Part shown: positions 19,460-31,227 of the stretch, in pieces
Numbering within the stretch: position 1 is the stretch's first letter
Layout: each line of letters opens with the position of its first letter
Origin: Scilla litardierei
Lineage: Eukaryota > Streptophyta > Magnoliopsida > Asparagales > Asparagaceae
DNA length: 64,000 nucleotides
Assembly: GCA_030789695.1 (NCBI GenBank)
Contig: CM061136.1
Coordinates: 137,094,448 to 137,158,447 of the forward strand
Direction: 5' to 3'
The notes under the pieces: generated by a model
The model's database searches: none
The model's input: the letters and a program-made list of their open reading frames with translations, nothing else
Told to the model about the DNA's origin: nothing
Position numbers and translations under genes: made by a program

Positions 19460-21319
19460 TGTTGGATCTGGATCTAAGCCTAGAGGGGGTGAACAGGCTA
19501 ATAAAAATATTCGAGATCACACAGACAATATTCAGCACAATCCATCAGCCACTGAGTAAAGTAAGTGCAAATAAGACAGTCACAGAGTGCACGAGAGATT
19601 TACATTGGTCGGTCACCCCCAACGACCTACTCTAGCCCTAAAGAAAATACTAGATTAAATAATATCGATGTACAACTATAAAGAGCTACAAGCCCATACT
19701 CTATGCCAACCAAGTTCAGTACCACACTCACCAAAGTGGCAAACACTACTAATCTAGTCCAAGCTCTCTCTTGACTAGCCCCAATTAGTCAAGTCCCCAA
19801 AAACGATAGTTTATCACACTACGAAGATCAACAAACCAAATATAACAAACATAAAGAGATAATAAGTTTAGAAATCTCAATTTGTGTTGGTGTTGTAGTC
19901 TCTGTCAATCAGCATGTCGTCAGCTACTCTCTGACGCAAATGATATCTCAATCTGACCTCTGGATCAGCAGATATGGTTCTCCAAAAATCGTTACGCAGT
20001 TTCCCCTCAAAATGGTCGGTGTGTAAAGCAATTTGACGATGGCACTTGAATCAATGCACCAGCACTCTCAATATAGGATTTGTAGCTTGGTCAACACCTA
20101 AGAATTTGTACGTCTTGGTAGGGAATCAGTCTGTGTGCAAACCGTGCTTTGCTTATGACAACAAGAAGATGAGAGCACAGAACTTCATTGCAATGAGTTG
20201 ATCACGGCAGCAAGGGTTACAGCAGCAGAGTCACGATAGCAACACAAAAACCATGCTAGAGAGCTTTGCTCCTAATCTACATGTTGTTCCTTCTAATGCA
20301 TGCGTCAGTGCTCAACAATGGGGGGCCTCCACTTGCATCTGTGATTCTACACCTTTCTTTTTGTTTCATGTTCATGCAACCTGATTGGTTTCTATTCCTT
20401 CAAATTTCTCCACTCAACCTCACCTGCAAATTGTGCCTGGTGCGTTCTGTGTCTTGCTACAAACACAAAGGAAGAAGTAATATTAAGTTTTAATAACAAT
20501 GATTAAGAGGTAATTAACAATGTTTGTGTCTGGTGCATTTTAAGAGGTGGGTGTTCTTTTGTCGTAAATTTTTGACTTCTCTTGCCGCAATTTTTGAGGA
20601 GGTCTCTAGCATCCATTTTGACTTGTTCTTTTTTGTTCTTTGATAATTTGATGGCCTGCAAATCAAACTCTTTGATTTCCTTTGAGAACACAAGCAGTCC
20701 ACCAAATTTGCTCACAAAATCTTTGGATTGGCCGCATGCAATTTAAGGATCATCTGATGAGTTTTGTTCCCTGCAAAAACAAATAAGCACCACATGCAAA
20801 GAGGTTAAATTGTTTAAGTAAACTTTTAATTCATACCTCTCTTTTTCTTTCCCTCCTCCTTATTCTCTCTCTCTCTTTTAATTTGTAGCCGCAGAATTTG
20901 TTGGAGAGCTTGCGGCAATAGGGTTTCTAGCTAGGGTTTTTTGGCCGACTCTTTTTGATTTCTTTTGTGCTTTGGCCGAATCGCTTTGGATCACTTTTGG
21001 AGAGGATTTAAGTAGAGGATGGGGAGATTAATTAGGCTCATTTAGAATCCCATAAGAATAGGGATTTGCAATTTGAATGGGATATAGATTTTGAATTGGA
21101 TTTGATGTAATCATCACTTGATTTGATTCAATCAAAATTAGATCTTAATGAAATTGCTTCCTTATCCCTATACCTTTTGAATAAGTCCTCTTTTAATATG
21201 GCTAACCAATTTTCTCCATCACTTTGACCAAGTCTCTCTTTGAGGATTTACATGCTTGCCACTCCTGAAAACACTTAGCACACACACATCAAAACGTTCA
21301 CACACGGTTGTTATCATCA
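19460..21319 (-). repeat. 5' LTR of SIRE-like copia element
   Basis: On the minus strand it starts TGATGATAACAACCG and ends CCAGATCCAACA, next to the primer site. It is 1860 bp long, as expected for SIRE-type elements. No palindromic U3 array was noticed here. Confidence 0.8.
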
Positions 21320-21491
21320 AACATGAAGTCATCGATCGTTGTATCCAATAGCATCAAGTCCTGTTAATAATGAACAAAACTATAATGACGATACACACAT
21401 GAAAGAAAGTAATCTACAAATGTATGAAATGAATATGTCTTTGAGGAGATCTCAGATAGTAAGAAAACATGCTATTCCTACTGATTATGAA

Positions 21492-21493
<2 letters not shown>

Positions 21494-21562
<69 letters not shown>
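21494..21562. repeat. (AC)n microsatellite
   Basis: About 34 uninterrupted AC units inside the copia remnant. The long His/Thr open frame across it is an artefact. Confidence 0.95.
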
Positions 21563-21563
<1 letters not shown>

Positions 21564-21919
21564 GAAACAGACATTGAAATCAATAATGATCTAGTTCCTT
21601 TTATATGAGATATTAAAAGCAATGAGTCTAGAAAGTTGATTGATGCAATGAAAGACAAATTAAAATCAATGGATGATGTCAAAGTCTGGGATATTATTGA
21701 TTTGCCAAAAGATGTAAAACAAGTCAGCTGTAAGTGGGGGTTTAAGACCAAGAGTGACTGTAAATGGTAATATCGAACGATACAAAGTAAGACTTGTTGC
21801 CAAATGATTTTTTCAAAAGGATGGCTTTGATTATAAAGAGACATTTTCACATGTCTCAAAGAAAGACTCATTAAATATTATTATACCTTTGATGGCTCGT
21901 TTTGATTTAGAATTACACC

Positions 21920-22330
21920 AAATGGACGTCAAAACCACTTTTCTGAATAGAGATCTTGAAGAAGTCTTTATAGACCAACTAGAAGGTTTTTCATTTAAAG
22001 GAAAAGACCATAAAGTGTGTAATATTAAGAAATCCATATACGGACTTAACAATCTTCTAGGCAATGGTACATTAAATTCAATTATACCATTGTATCGTTT
22101 GGTTTGAAGAAAATAAAGGCAATGATACATTAAGTATAATGCTACCATTATTCTAGGCAATGGACATCAAAACGATTGTTCTGAATGGAGATCTCGAAGA
22201 TGAAATTTATTTGGACCAATCAGATGATTTCCCATTTAAAGGAGAAGGTCATAAAGTGTGTAATCTTAAGAAATCCATACATGAACTTAAAAGAAGCTTC
22301 TAGGTAAAGGTACATTAAGTTCAATGATAC
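21920..22330 (+). repeat. Internal duplication within copia RT
   Basis: The block from GACGTCAAAACCACTTT through the GGCAATGGTACATTAA motif recurs about 235 bp later with changes (GACATCAAAACGATTGT onward). Both encode the RT stretch around the metal-binding MDVKTTFLN region. Confidence 0.75.
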
Positions 22331-23137
22331 CATTATATCTTTAGTTTTGAAGAAAATAAAGCTGATTGTTGTGTATACTAAAAGATTAGGGGAACAAGGT
22401 TATGTTTTTAGTCCTATATGTTGATGACATTTTGCTAGCAACAAATGTTTTAGGTATGATACATAATATGAAAACTTTTGTCTCGAGAAATTTTGAGATA
22501 AAATATATGGGAGATGCATCTTATGTGATATGAATTGAAATATTCTGGGATATATCACAAGGATGATTAGGATTGTCTTAAAGAGGCTGTATCAAAATAG
22601 TTTTAAAGAAATTTAGAATGAAAAATTGTTTTGTTGGAATTGTTCCAATCCAAAAAAGAATTAGTTTAGTATTATGCAATGCCCAAAGAATGACTTAGCA
22701 CATTGTTAAGTTATAGGAAGTCTAGTGTAAGTGCAAACTTGCACAAGGCCAGACATCAGTTTTGCAGTTGGAATGTTGGGCCGTTACCAAAGTAAACCAT
22801 GGAATTGATCATTAAAAAGTTGTACAGAAAGTCTTATGATATCTCCAAGGAACAAAAGATTACATGCTCATGTACAGAGGATCATGCTTGCCTCTTGAAA
22901 GTGCTACTTCAAAGTGCTAGAGGTCAAAACGTAATAAATCCAGTGAATCCAGATATTATATCAACATGGACAAATCACATTTACAAATTCACAATTCAGA
23001 ATTAAGCTTGGAAATAATTCGATAAGAATCAAACCGTCGTTCGAAGGCGAAGTGATTGTTGAAGAGTTTAAGTACCAAAATTATATTAAAGCTATGCTAA
23101 GGGATAATGTGGGTGATGCAATAGGAGATGGGGGGGG

Positions 23138-23301
23138 TGTTGTGATTTCATTAGGATTATGCCCTAACATGCATTCCAATCTCTCAAATAACTCAATGAT
23201 GTGCCTTTTAAGCAAACACCATCAGATGATTCCTTTGTGGAGTTAAGCACAATAATATCCAAATATTCATCGGGTTAATGTGTTCTATAGTCTAATTTCT
23301 A
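23138..23301 (+). repeat. Start of a copia 3' LTR (truncated)
   Basis: TGTTGTGATTTC follows a G-rich purine tract directly after the pol remnant, as a 3' LTR should. The sequence is cut after about 165 bp by the next LTR. Confidence 0.45.
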
Positions 23302-23545
23302 TGTAATGCCTCGCGGCACACAACCCTAATCTACGGCCCCTTGACGGGTCTTATGCATGTAGAGAATGCCTCACATCACCTCATTCTCAGATCCCTTGAT
23401 AGGCAGTGCAAATGCATGTAGATAACACCTCGTGGCGCATCATCCTATTAGGACCCCTCACGGGTAATGCTATTAAATGTAGGAGATTCTTCGTGGCATT
23501 CCATCCTCATTAAACCCTTTGACGAGTAATGCATTATAACAAAAC
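23302..23545 (-). repeat. Four degenerate ~75-bp tandem units
   Basis: Units share TGCCTCGTGGCAC, then a CC-TTGACGGGTAATGC-like core, then ATGCATGTAGA. They lie at about 23302-23365, 23366-23425, 23426-23485 and 23486-23545. Confidence 0.7.
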
Positions 23546-23897
23546 ATAGATAACCCCATCAAACAATGAAATAAATGTTCAATAACACCATATATGAATA
23601 GAAGCATAGAGGGAATAATCCTTAATTACATCACAATGCCCACACAAGAGATTAGCCAATCATGGAAATAAAAATACTAACGTTCATTGATAATGCTATG
23701 AGTTCAATATACAGAAAGAATCAAATAAACAAAAGCAAGAGAGGAAGTTAAGGATTTCTATCGCCAAATTGAACTGAAGCTTAGACCTAATCCGTTATGC
23801 TCAACCACACTCTTCCCTAAAGCTTAGAGCTAAACCCTAAAAATAAAACAAAGATGAAAGAATGAAAGATTTATCACTCATCCTAATTAAATTTCAC

Positions 23898-23905
23898 TAT
23901 TTATA
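23898..23905 (-). promoter_or_regulatory. TATA box of minus-strand LTR
   Basis: TATAAATA on the minus strand, about 120 bp downstream of the AGACGTCT array. Confidence 0.5.
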
Positions 23906-24027
23906 ATCTCAAGTAATCTTCATCATTCGATCCTAAATTAAGGGTCATGATCTCTTCCGCTTGATGAGGATTTGGAGTGGGTTCGGATCGAAATCTACTC
24001 TAGATTACGCCTTTAGCCTGCTATCAA

Positions 24028-24452
24028 ATGTCTGGCGTAGGTCAACTAGACGTCTAATTGATTGAAGATTGTCACATAAAAATCATCTTAATCAGACGTC
24101 TAACATTGAGTTGTCAGATGTCTAATATTGAGTTGTCAGACGTTTGGAGTTCTGCTTGTTGGCATGCTTGAAGTGGTAGCGGCTAGGTATCTGATACCTT
24201 CTCACTAGTCGTCTGGGGCTTGGCCCAGACGTCTAGGTCATGAGCTCCAGACGTCTTGAAAAATACCCTGGCAAAAACAGAGAGTGCAGAACGAATTACG
24301 AACAGTGCCACTGAAGGTTTATAAAGTTTGACCAGCCATGTAATGTTAGGAGATTAGACGTCTGGGCTATAAGCATCAGACGTCTGGCGTATCATGAAAT
24401 TTTGCAATTACGTATCTGAAACGCCAAACGTCTGGAGACATAACTCCAGGAG
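24028..24452 (-). repeat. AGACGTCT palindrome array in LTR
   Basis: About ten copies or variants of AGACGTCT (AGACGTCTAA, AGACGTCTGG, AGATGTCT, AACGTCTGG), often beside short GAGTTGTC repeats. GACGTC is a known type of plant bZIP-binding core (established knowledge); binding here is not shown. Confidence 0.8.
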
Positions 24453-24589
24453 TTTGGTCCTGTTTTGACAGCAAGACTAAATGATTTTCAGTTATGGCTT
24501 TAACCATTGTAAAAATTCTTATAAAATTATTATAAATTCCCTATAATATGATGAACTTTAGGGTATATGGGATGTTTAGGAAACACATT

Positions 24590-24920
24590 ATTTAGAGCTC
24601 AATTATGCATAAAAACAAATGGAAATATAATAGAATTGGAGGTAGAATATATAACATTTACGCGTAATCAGATCCAACCACTTGGAAGCAATTGGTATTC
24701 GAACTCAGACATTGCTGGATGCCTTGATAGTAGAAATCTACTTTTGCCTACTTATTTCTACTTGGAGATGGAGCTATACCTTGGAAAAGTTTTAAGGAAT
24801 CTATTATTGTTTCATCCACTATGGTAGCTGAATTGGCATGTCTGCAATGATAAGTCCTATAGGTTCTATTCATTTCTTGATAGTAAATCAAGAAGAAGAA
24901 GCAAATTACCAATCTGTTCT
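24590..24920 (+). pseudogene. Ty1/copia RNase H fragment
   Basis: The piece YSNSDIAGCLDSR near 24700 matches the copia RNase H motif around its first catalytic aspartate. Degraded frames follow (near 24720-24910). It is a frameshifted fragment with no intact frame. It may or may not belong to the pol remnant upstream. Confidence 0.6.
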
Positions 24921-25204
24921 CAGATTGCTGTTAAAAATAATAATGCCACTAATTTTAATTTTGTATGTAAGGACCGTCTATGCCTTACAATACTAACAAC
25001 AAACACTTTATAGGGGGGTGAATAGAGTAATGACAATAATCGTGTAATTAAAAATTAAACTTGCAAATGCAGAATTATAAATACAAAAGGAATTTAAACA
25101 ACACAATCAAGCAAACACTAACACAAAGATTTTACCCTGGTTCTCCAACTTGGGCACATCCAGCCACACCAAAATATTCGTTATGATCCTACACAAGGTA
25201 GTGA

Positions 25205-25400
25205 ATACAATCTCACAAACGGATATGAACTCTCACAAAGAGTGAACCGAACTCTCACAAAGAGAGTACACAACCTACCAACCCTACACAAGGGTTAAAC
25301 TCTCACAAGTAACTAACTCTCACAAAAAGTTAGGGTTAAACTCTCACAAAGATAAAAACTAACTCTCACAAAGAAAGTTAGGGTTGGACTTCACAAAGAT
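25205..25400 (-). repeat. Short direct repeats ACTCTCACAAAG
   Basis: About ten copies or variants of ACTCTCACAAAG, spaced 15-30 bp, in the transcribed part of the minus-strand LTR. Confidence 0.75.
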
Positions 25401-25642
25401 GAAATAAACCCTCTTACATATGCATTGATGAGATGAACTTACTCAATATGAATGCAAGGCATGGAAGAGGATCTTCAAGTATTGAGATGAGCTTTGATGC
25501 ACTTGGATGATTTCCCTTGAGCTAGCTTCAATGCATGAAGAGCATAGTGCTCAAGAGAGGAAAATGAGAGAATAAGGTGGTTTAATGATTCTCTAAGATA
25601 TTCAATGATAACCAAGAGTTCTAATAGAACTAACCCATCTCT

Positions 25643-25650
25643 TATATATA
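25643..25650 (-). promoter_or_regulatory. TATA box of minus-strand copia LTR
   Basis: TATATATA-type box (minus TATATATAAG), about 57 bp downstream of the palindrome array. Confidence 0.5.
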
Positions 25651-25706
25651 GAAAGCCACAATAACCCCTCAAAACCAAGCAAAAAGGACAAATAAACTAA
25701 TCTGCA

Positions 25707-26252
25707 ACGACTAGATTTTGGGCTGAAAGCTCTCGGACATGCGACTGATGAAGGAATATCAGTCGACTGATCAACGACTAGATTATTCCCAACAGCTATA
25801 ATCTGAGCCAGGACAGTCGACTGTAGAAGACTACACAGGCGCCTGAACATTATGCAGGTGCCTGAATATACTCCAGCAGGCGACTGTCACATGTGATGGA
25901 ATGGAGCAAAGAAAATGCAACTTTTGCACTTGTACATTAAGATGACTGATGACCAAGGTCCATCGCCTGACGATAGACAGGCGACTGTAAACGCTACATC
26001 ATTCAGCTGTCACACAAAGTGGATTGGTGCCCAGAAAAGACAAGTTACGTGCATGGGCACTCAGACGACTGAAGAACAAAGTTTAGGCGCCTAATGGTAA
26101 ACATGCGCCTGTCAAATGAACTTTAGTCGCCTTCACCAAAAGCTCAAGAAAGAGTTGACTTGAGCTGTGCACAACAGTCGGCTGTAGAAGGCTGGACATG
26201 CACCTAGAAATAACCCAGTCGTATGTCCTGCCTTCAACAGTCGCCTGTTGGA
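25707..26252 (-). repeat. Mixed palindrome array CAGTCGACTG and CAGGCGCCTG
   Basis: About fifteen sites, mixing CAGTCGACTG-type and CAGGCGCCTG-type palindromes and hybrids (CAGGCGACTG). They sit upstream of the TATA box on the minus strand. Confidence 0.8.
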
Positions 26253-26340
26253 AGGCCAAAAAACTCCAATTTGAGTTTTTGGTATGGTGAACCTATTGGG
26301 TTGGTTTCAATGAAAATCCTAAGACTCACTCTTCATGGCA

Positions 26341-28098
26341 CATAATCCACTAAATAAAATAATATGACCACAATAAGGTATGGACTGTATAAAATCAAAA
26401 TATTCCATGGGAAAGATGTATATTACTGCAAACGATATGACTTTAGGGACATAATCTTAAAGCAAGTCAGTCTCAAAATCGAAAGTTCGGTAGCATATAA
26501 TCTATAAAATAAGTTAAAAGATATAAATGATATTTATAATTTGGGGACTTCATCCAAAGAAAATAAACAAAAAGAAACTCAAATGAGCATAATTCCATAA
26601 TCAAATCAAAGAAGACCAGACAAGGAATATATTCTGGAGAAGATATGGCCAAGATGGCATGAAAGACCGACAACGTCATGCATGATTGCATGCAAGTGAA
26701 GAGAATATGTATTCATCTCTCTTATGTTGCGTAGTCACAATCTTATAGAAGGCCTGATTTATCCTCTTTTGTATGTAATTTATTTAGAGCAATTATCTGG
26801 TTAGAGTGAGATCGTTAGAGCTTTGAGGAGTACTATCATATTTCAACAATGAGTAAGCAAATATACTATTAGGATATGTATGCCATTATGTCAATTATTA
26901 TAATTAATATATCTCGTTCAAAATGATAGAAAGCTATCTGTACAACTTTATCTATGTAAATCATGATGTATTTGCGTATGTGCATGTGTGCATATGTATA
27001 TAAATGCATGGATAAAGTCTTTGGACTGTGAGAGGACATTAGGATCATGACGAGATCATGATAACGAGGCATGATAGATCTGTTTAAGCATAAATCCAAA
27101 ATGATCCTAGTCGTATGAATATTAAAATGGGACATTGATATTCCAAAAGATCAGTACATACTAATCTTTACCATAATGATGGTAGTGCCTCGTCTCATAT
27201 CCACTCAATGTGGAGACATCGTGAGACTGTGCACATGTGCTTGTTGGAGAACAAGTTCATAGAACGAATCATAGAGAAGCTTCTATATGGTAATTATACT
27301 GTCACTGTCAATAGAAGCTCTCAGGTGGCAGTTGGTGATGCTTAGTCCTTTGACTTGAAATGCGCTAAATGACCTTACACGTGGGAGGCTATACTTTGGC
27401 TTTTACTGATCACTGGTAAAAATGTTGTTGGGTATAGTCCAAAGCGTGATAATGAAATGGTGGTCAAGAAAGGATTCGTCTCCTTTAGTGTCGAAGGTTC
27501 GTATTGCAGGGAGTCAATGGATACATAGTAAGTCATTGGCTATGATAGAATGGACAAACTTATTAGATAATAAGTTTGATCCATCAATGGTTATGGTATA
27601 ACATACAAGACTTGTGACTTTAAGGTGTTGTTGGGATTTGACAAAATTTCATACCTAGACACTTTAGCGACATGGTTATGATGAAGGAATAGGACTGCAT
27701 GGTAGATGTCACTGACAGGTCCAGATTTGGGTTGGAGAAGTATCTAGTCTCACACTAACCAAATAATGATGATTATAAAATATGTAGTCTTCATATGCAA
27801 CTCTGTTGTACATACATATGACTCAATTATAGACTAAGATCGAGTCATTATCAGAGTATGAATTGGGCTTTTAGATTCTCACATCGATAATGACTCATCA
27901 TGAGAATTGAAGAAACTTGATGTATATGAGATATGCAGGACCAAACACAATGTGTTGGGATCAGCTTATTTTAGAGAGAGAGAATCACATCGTAAGGAGT
28001 TATGAATGCGCATGAGAAATGTTTGTAAAGAGTTATAAATATTTCAATTAAATAGGAACTGAAAAAGCTCCAAACATACTCCCTTACCAAAGGCTGGT
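26341..28098. other. Unassigned AT-rich repeat-like DNA
   Basis: I recognise no coding domain. The text is AT-rich with a TATA-like GTTATAAATATT near 28030. It may be decayed copia LTR or leader sequence split by the LARD insertion at 28099. Confidence 0.4.
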
Positions 28099-31000
28099 TG
28101 TCATGCCCTGTTTTGAACTATACGTGTATTCTACTGAATACAGGTGGTATTCTACTTATGATGCATACGTAGGTAGGAAATAAACGTGGATATCTATGTA
28201 TATACCATAGTGCATGGGGGTTGCATCATAATATGTGGTAAGAGAAGAGAATGCGAGATGTGAATGCGGTAGAAGTGTTAATGACGTTGTGTGTATTGTA
28301 TAACATGTATGTATTGGACGCGTGTGTGCGATGCACGTATGCATCCATGGATGTGCATGGATGCGTGTAGGGAGAGTCATGCTAGTGTGAAAAGGGATTA
28401 GGGGTTGATGGCATCCCCGTAAATTTTTAGAAAAGTGGGGCAAAATGGTCGTTTGGACCAAAGAGGGTGTATGTGTATAGTAAAAAGATGTGTACATAAA
28501 GTAATGGCAAACTTGTAAATACCTAGAATATGAAGGGGTATTATATTCATTTAAAATGATGCATGCTTATCCTAGGGAGGTTCTAGTGATGGATATTTTG
28601 GGAGAAGTTTCTTACTTCTTCTTTACTTTTCCTTTCTTTTCTCTTTTTATTTTTATTTTCTCTTTTTCCTCTTTCTCCCTAGCTTATGGCCGGCCATCCC
28701 CTCCCCCTAATCTCCTTCTTATTCAATCCAAAACCCTAATTTAGCCCCTAAAAATCAAGAAAGCATTGGTTGCTTCAAGGAGAAAGAAGGTGGAAGGAAG
28801 AGAGAGAAAGAGAGAAGGAAAAAATCAAGTTTTGAGGTAGGATCTAACTTGGATTTGGAAATCTCTTTAGGGTTTCTTTCTATTATGTTTTGTATCATAT
28901 TTTACCCAATATGTAGTAGTGGTAATCAAATTAGTGTGCCATCATTCAATTTTCATGAATAACCCCTTGAAATTCCAAGTATAATCACTCTCTTGTAAAA
29001 TCTGAAATTCTGTTGTGTGTTATTACTCTAATTCTGGTTACAGTAGTTTGAATTAGGTTTCCAAAAAATTATATATTTGTAGATCGTGAAGTTCTACCCC
29101 AAAATCATATAAAATTTGACATATGTTCAATTCAGAAATTAGGAGTAAAAATTCCATAGTTACAACATGTCTGATTGACATTCAGTCTGGACACAGTTTA
29201 GTATAATTGATCTCAGTCACTGCACACTCCATGGAATTTTGTATTCTTAGTCTCGTTGTAAATTTAACAAGTTTGTCTACAACTTCATATCATTGCATTT
29301 CTTTCGAAATTCTGACTAAAACATGTCCAAAAGTAGCAATCTTTACAGCCCTCAGAATCTGTCTGAAAAACAGATTTGCTAGGCTTCACCAAACAATTCA
29401 CCAAATATCACATACTTAATATTTCTGCATGAAATTTCATCTGTGTATCCATAACTACTATATCTACGACTTTCATTTAGGAATGGTTGCTAAATTCTGA
29501 CTATAATGTGGTGATATCAGCCATACTTTAAGACTGTCTATATGTTTCATGCAAGCTGAAGTATTTAAGTGGTGATCCCTCTATGGTTCATGATTATTGT
29601 TGTTACTTGAATGTTAGCTTAGTTATGCAAATGGCTATTGAATTTGCTGATGTGACGATGACCATGTTTATGTCGCCTGCCAAGTGTTTGTGTAAATGCC
29701 TCAATGAAACAAAAGTTGAGAAACATGAGAAATAAGATTATATACTCTCGTATCAATATCCCTGTTATAAATTGATGGTGTTGGGGACATGGATGGCATT
29801 GCTACACTATTATACGTGAATGTGTAATGTGATGTGATGGAGGGCATGTCATGAGTGTGCATGACCCAGGTTGCTATGTGATGAGACTATGACTGAGGGC
29901 ATGACACTTTGATGCATGACCCGTGTTGATGAAAGGAAGTTACTGAACATGTACCATGCCATTATGATTCCTATAATGGAACTTATAATACTTAATTGAT
30001 GTTTGAGAATGTCTCAATCCCCTCCAAAAGGGGGTGAGCTACTAAAACTGGGGTTTGGGGGAAATTGAGTAAATTGTGGGTATGAGGCCTGGACTATGAA
30101 GGTGGGGAGGAGAAGATATGATATGTGATGATTATTCCCACTCGCCTTTAAAGGGAGTGGAGGGGCATTGGCGTATGTGATGATGTGGTTGGGTGTGTAG
30201 AGGTATTTGGTGGAGAGCCTCACTCTTGCTACCGTCTAGGGAGGAGGCGGAGATGCCCGGTGTACAATGTCCGTGTCCACTGCACCGTGTGCCATACTTA
30301 CCCCAAACCGTTGGGTGAGGCCTGTGAGGCAGGTCCCCTGATGGGGCAGGGTGAGAGGCCCGACGTACAGTGCCCGTGTCCACTGCGTCGTGTGCAGTTT
30401 CCACACCCAAATCTTTGGGGTGAGGTCCAGGTCCTTGTATCACATAGTGTACCCAAGTTTCCAACTAAATGAATTAATAGATAAGTATTCTACATGTTAC
30501 TTCTTCTGCTCGCAGCGCTTCCCTTTCCCTTTGCATGTTTGCTTGTGACACTGTGTTTACATATGGTACTTGTAATTACCTTATTAGTTATGTCGCGTGA
30601 ACACTTGTATTATTATTCGTGCTAACCTTTTTCTTGCAGTAGCTCAACATCAAACCATGGGTATGTCCCTTACTTAGCTGTTTACTTTTCGTCACAGTAT
30701 TTAGTTTACACGTCTTATCTATCTTACCTTGCCTTGTTGTTGATAACTTTAAAATAGTGTTCCAAATCCAAGTTGGTTCTTACGGGGGCACGCATTGACG
30801 TGCTCTTCCCCGTTTTTCAGGTAGCAGGGGTAGCATGGTTGGTGGTGATTTGGAGTTGAGTTTCAGGGGTAGCACTTGGTGTGAGCTGTGATTTGTATTA
30901 TGACATGGTTCTCTCGGGAGGTTGAGAGTGGCGGTGTATATGAAGTGATGCACCGGGGCCATGTATATGAATGAATGTTGTTATATATGTATAATGTTAT

Positions 31001-31210
31001 TGTTGTTCTATGTTATCTATGAGATTGTTTTGATATTATAATGGAGATTTACTTGTACTATCCCAGCATGTGCGCAGTAGCCTGCAAGTTCTGTTTCTCC
31101 TTTCCCTCTCTTTTCCTCTCATTACCCTTACTCTTCAGGATACTCCGAAAAAAATTTTAAAAAGAAATTTTAAAAAAAATTCCAGGTATTCTGGGAATTG
31201 GGGTGTGACA
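28099..31210 (+). repeat. 5' LTR of LARD
   Basis: 3112 bp. Near 30250-30430 it has a two-unit tandem duplication of about 110 bp around CAGTGCCCGTGTCCACTGC and a TTTGGGGTGAGG core. Its short open frames differ between the LTR copies and show no known domain. Confidence 0.85.
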
Positions 31211-31215
31211 GTTAT

Positions 31216-31227
31216 TGGTGGCCCATG
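31216..31227 (+). other. Primer-binding region of LARD
   Basis: TGGTGGCCCATG, five bases inside the LTR. It matches the chromovirus region at 1513-1524 at 11 of 12 positions. Confidence 0.6.

Larger units (their letters stand above)
16346..21319 (-). mobile_element. SIRE-like Ty1/copia element, 5' part, no pol visible
   Basis: On the minus strand there is a 1.86-kb 5' LTR (19460-21319), a methionine-tRNA primer site, a decayed gag and about 1.2 kb of non-coding AT-rich DNA. The last contains GATGATAACAAAAGGGGG, a motif I associate with SIRE-type copia elements. Protease, integrase and RT are not recognisable here. They may be deleted, or lie beyond the Athila insertion to the left. The left limit is taken as the Athila LTR end. 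Confidence 0.6.
21320..23137 (+). pseudogene. Ty1/copia pol remnant (RT and RNase H)
   Basis: Heavily decayed plus-strand pol. Reverse-transcriptase pieces include KVWDIIDLPKDVKQVSCKWG near 21690, ELHQMDVKTTFLN near 21915, YVDDILLATN near 22420 and TRPDISFAVGMLG near 22745. Stops and frameshifts are frequent, and part of the RT is duplicated (about 21920-22110 and 22155-22330). A purine tract GAGATGGGGGGGTG near 23126 probably marks the 3' internal end. A Tork-like lineage is likely but not proven. Confidence 0.75.
23302..24560 (-). repeat. LTR-like region, minus orientation, with AGACGTCT array
   Basis: On the minus strand it would end GCGAGGCATTACA (plus-strand start 23302). It contains a minus-strand TATAAATA at 23898-23905 and a palindrome array upstream of it. 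The far end is not defined. No coding sequence is seen. Confidence 0.45.
24966..26340 (-). repeat. Copia-type LTR, minus orientation, truncated
   Basis: On the minus strand it ends GACGGTCCTTACA, with the phrase TATAGGGGGGTGAATAG (plus) just inside, common near the 3' end of SIRE/Tork LTRs. It contains short CTCTCACAAAG repeats, a minus-strand TATA box and the CAGTCGACTG array. Positions 26190-26290 are the reverse complement of 63930-64000, so another copy starts at the window's right edge. Confidence 0.6.

Noticed and set aside
21339..21608. His/Thr-repeat protein
   Set aside because: Translation of an (AC)n microsatellite.
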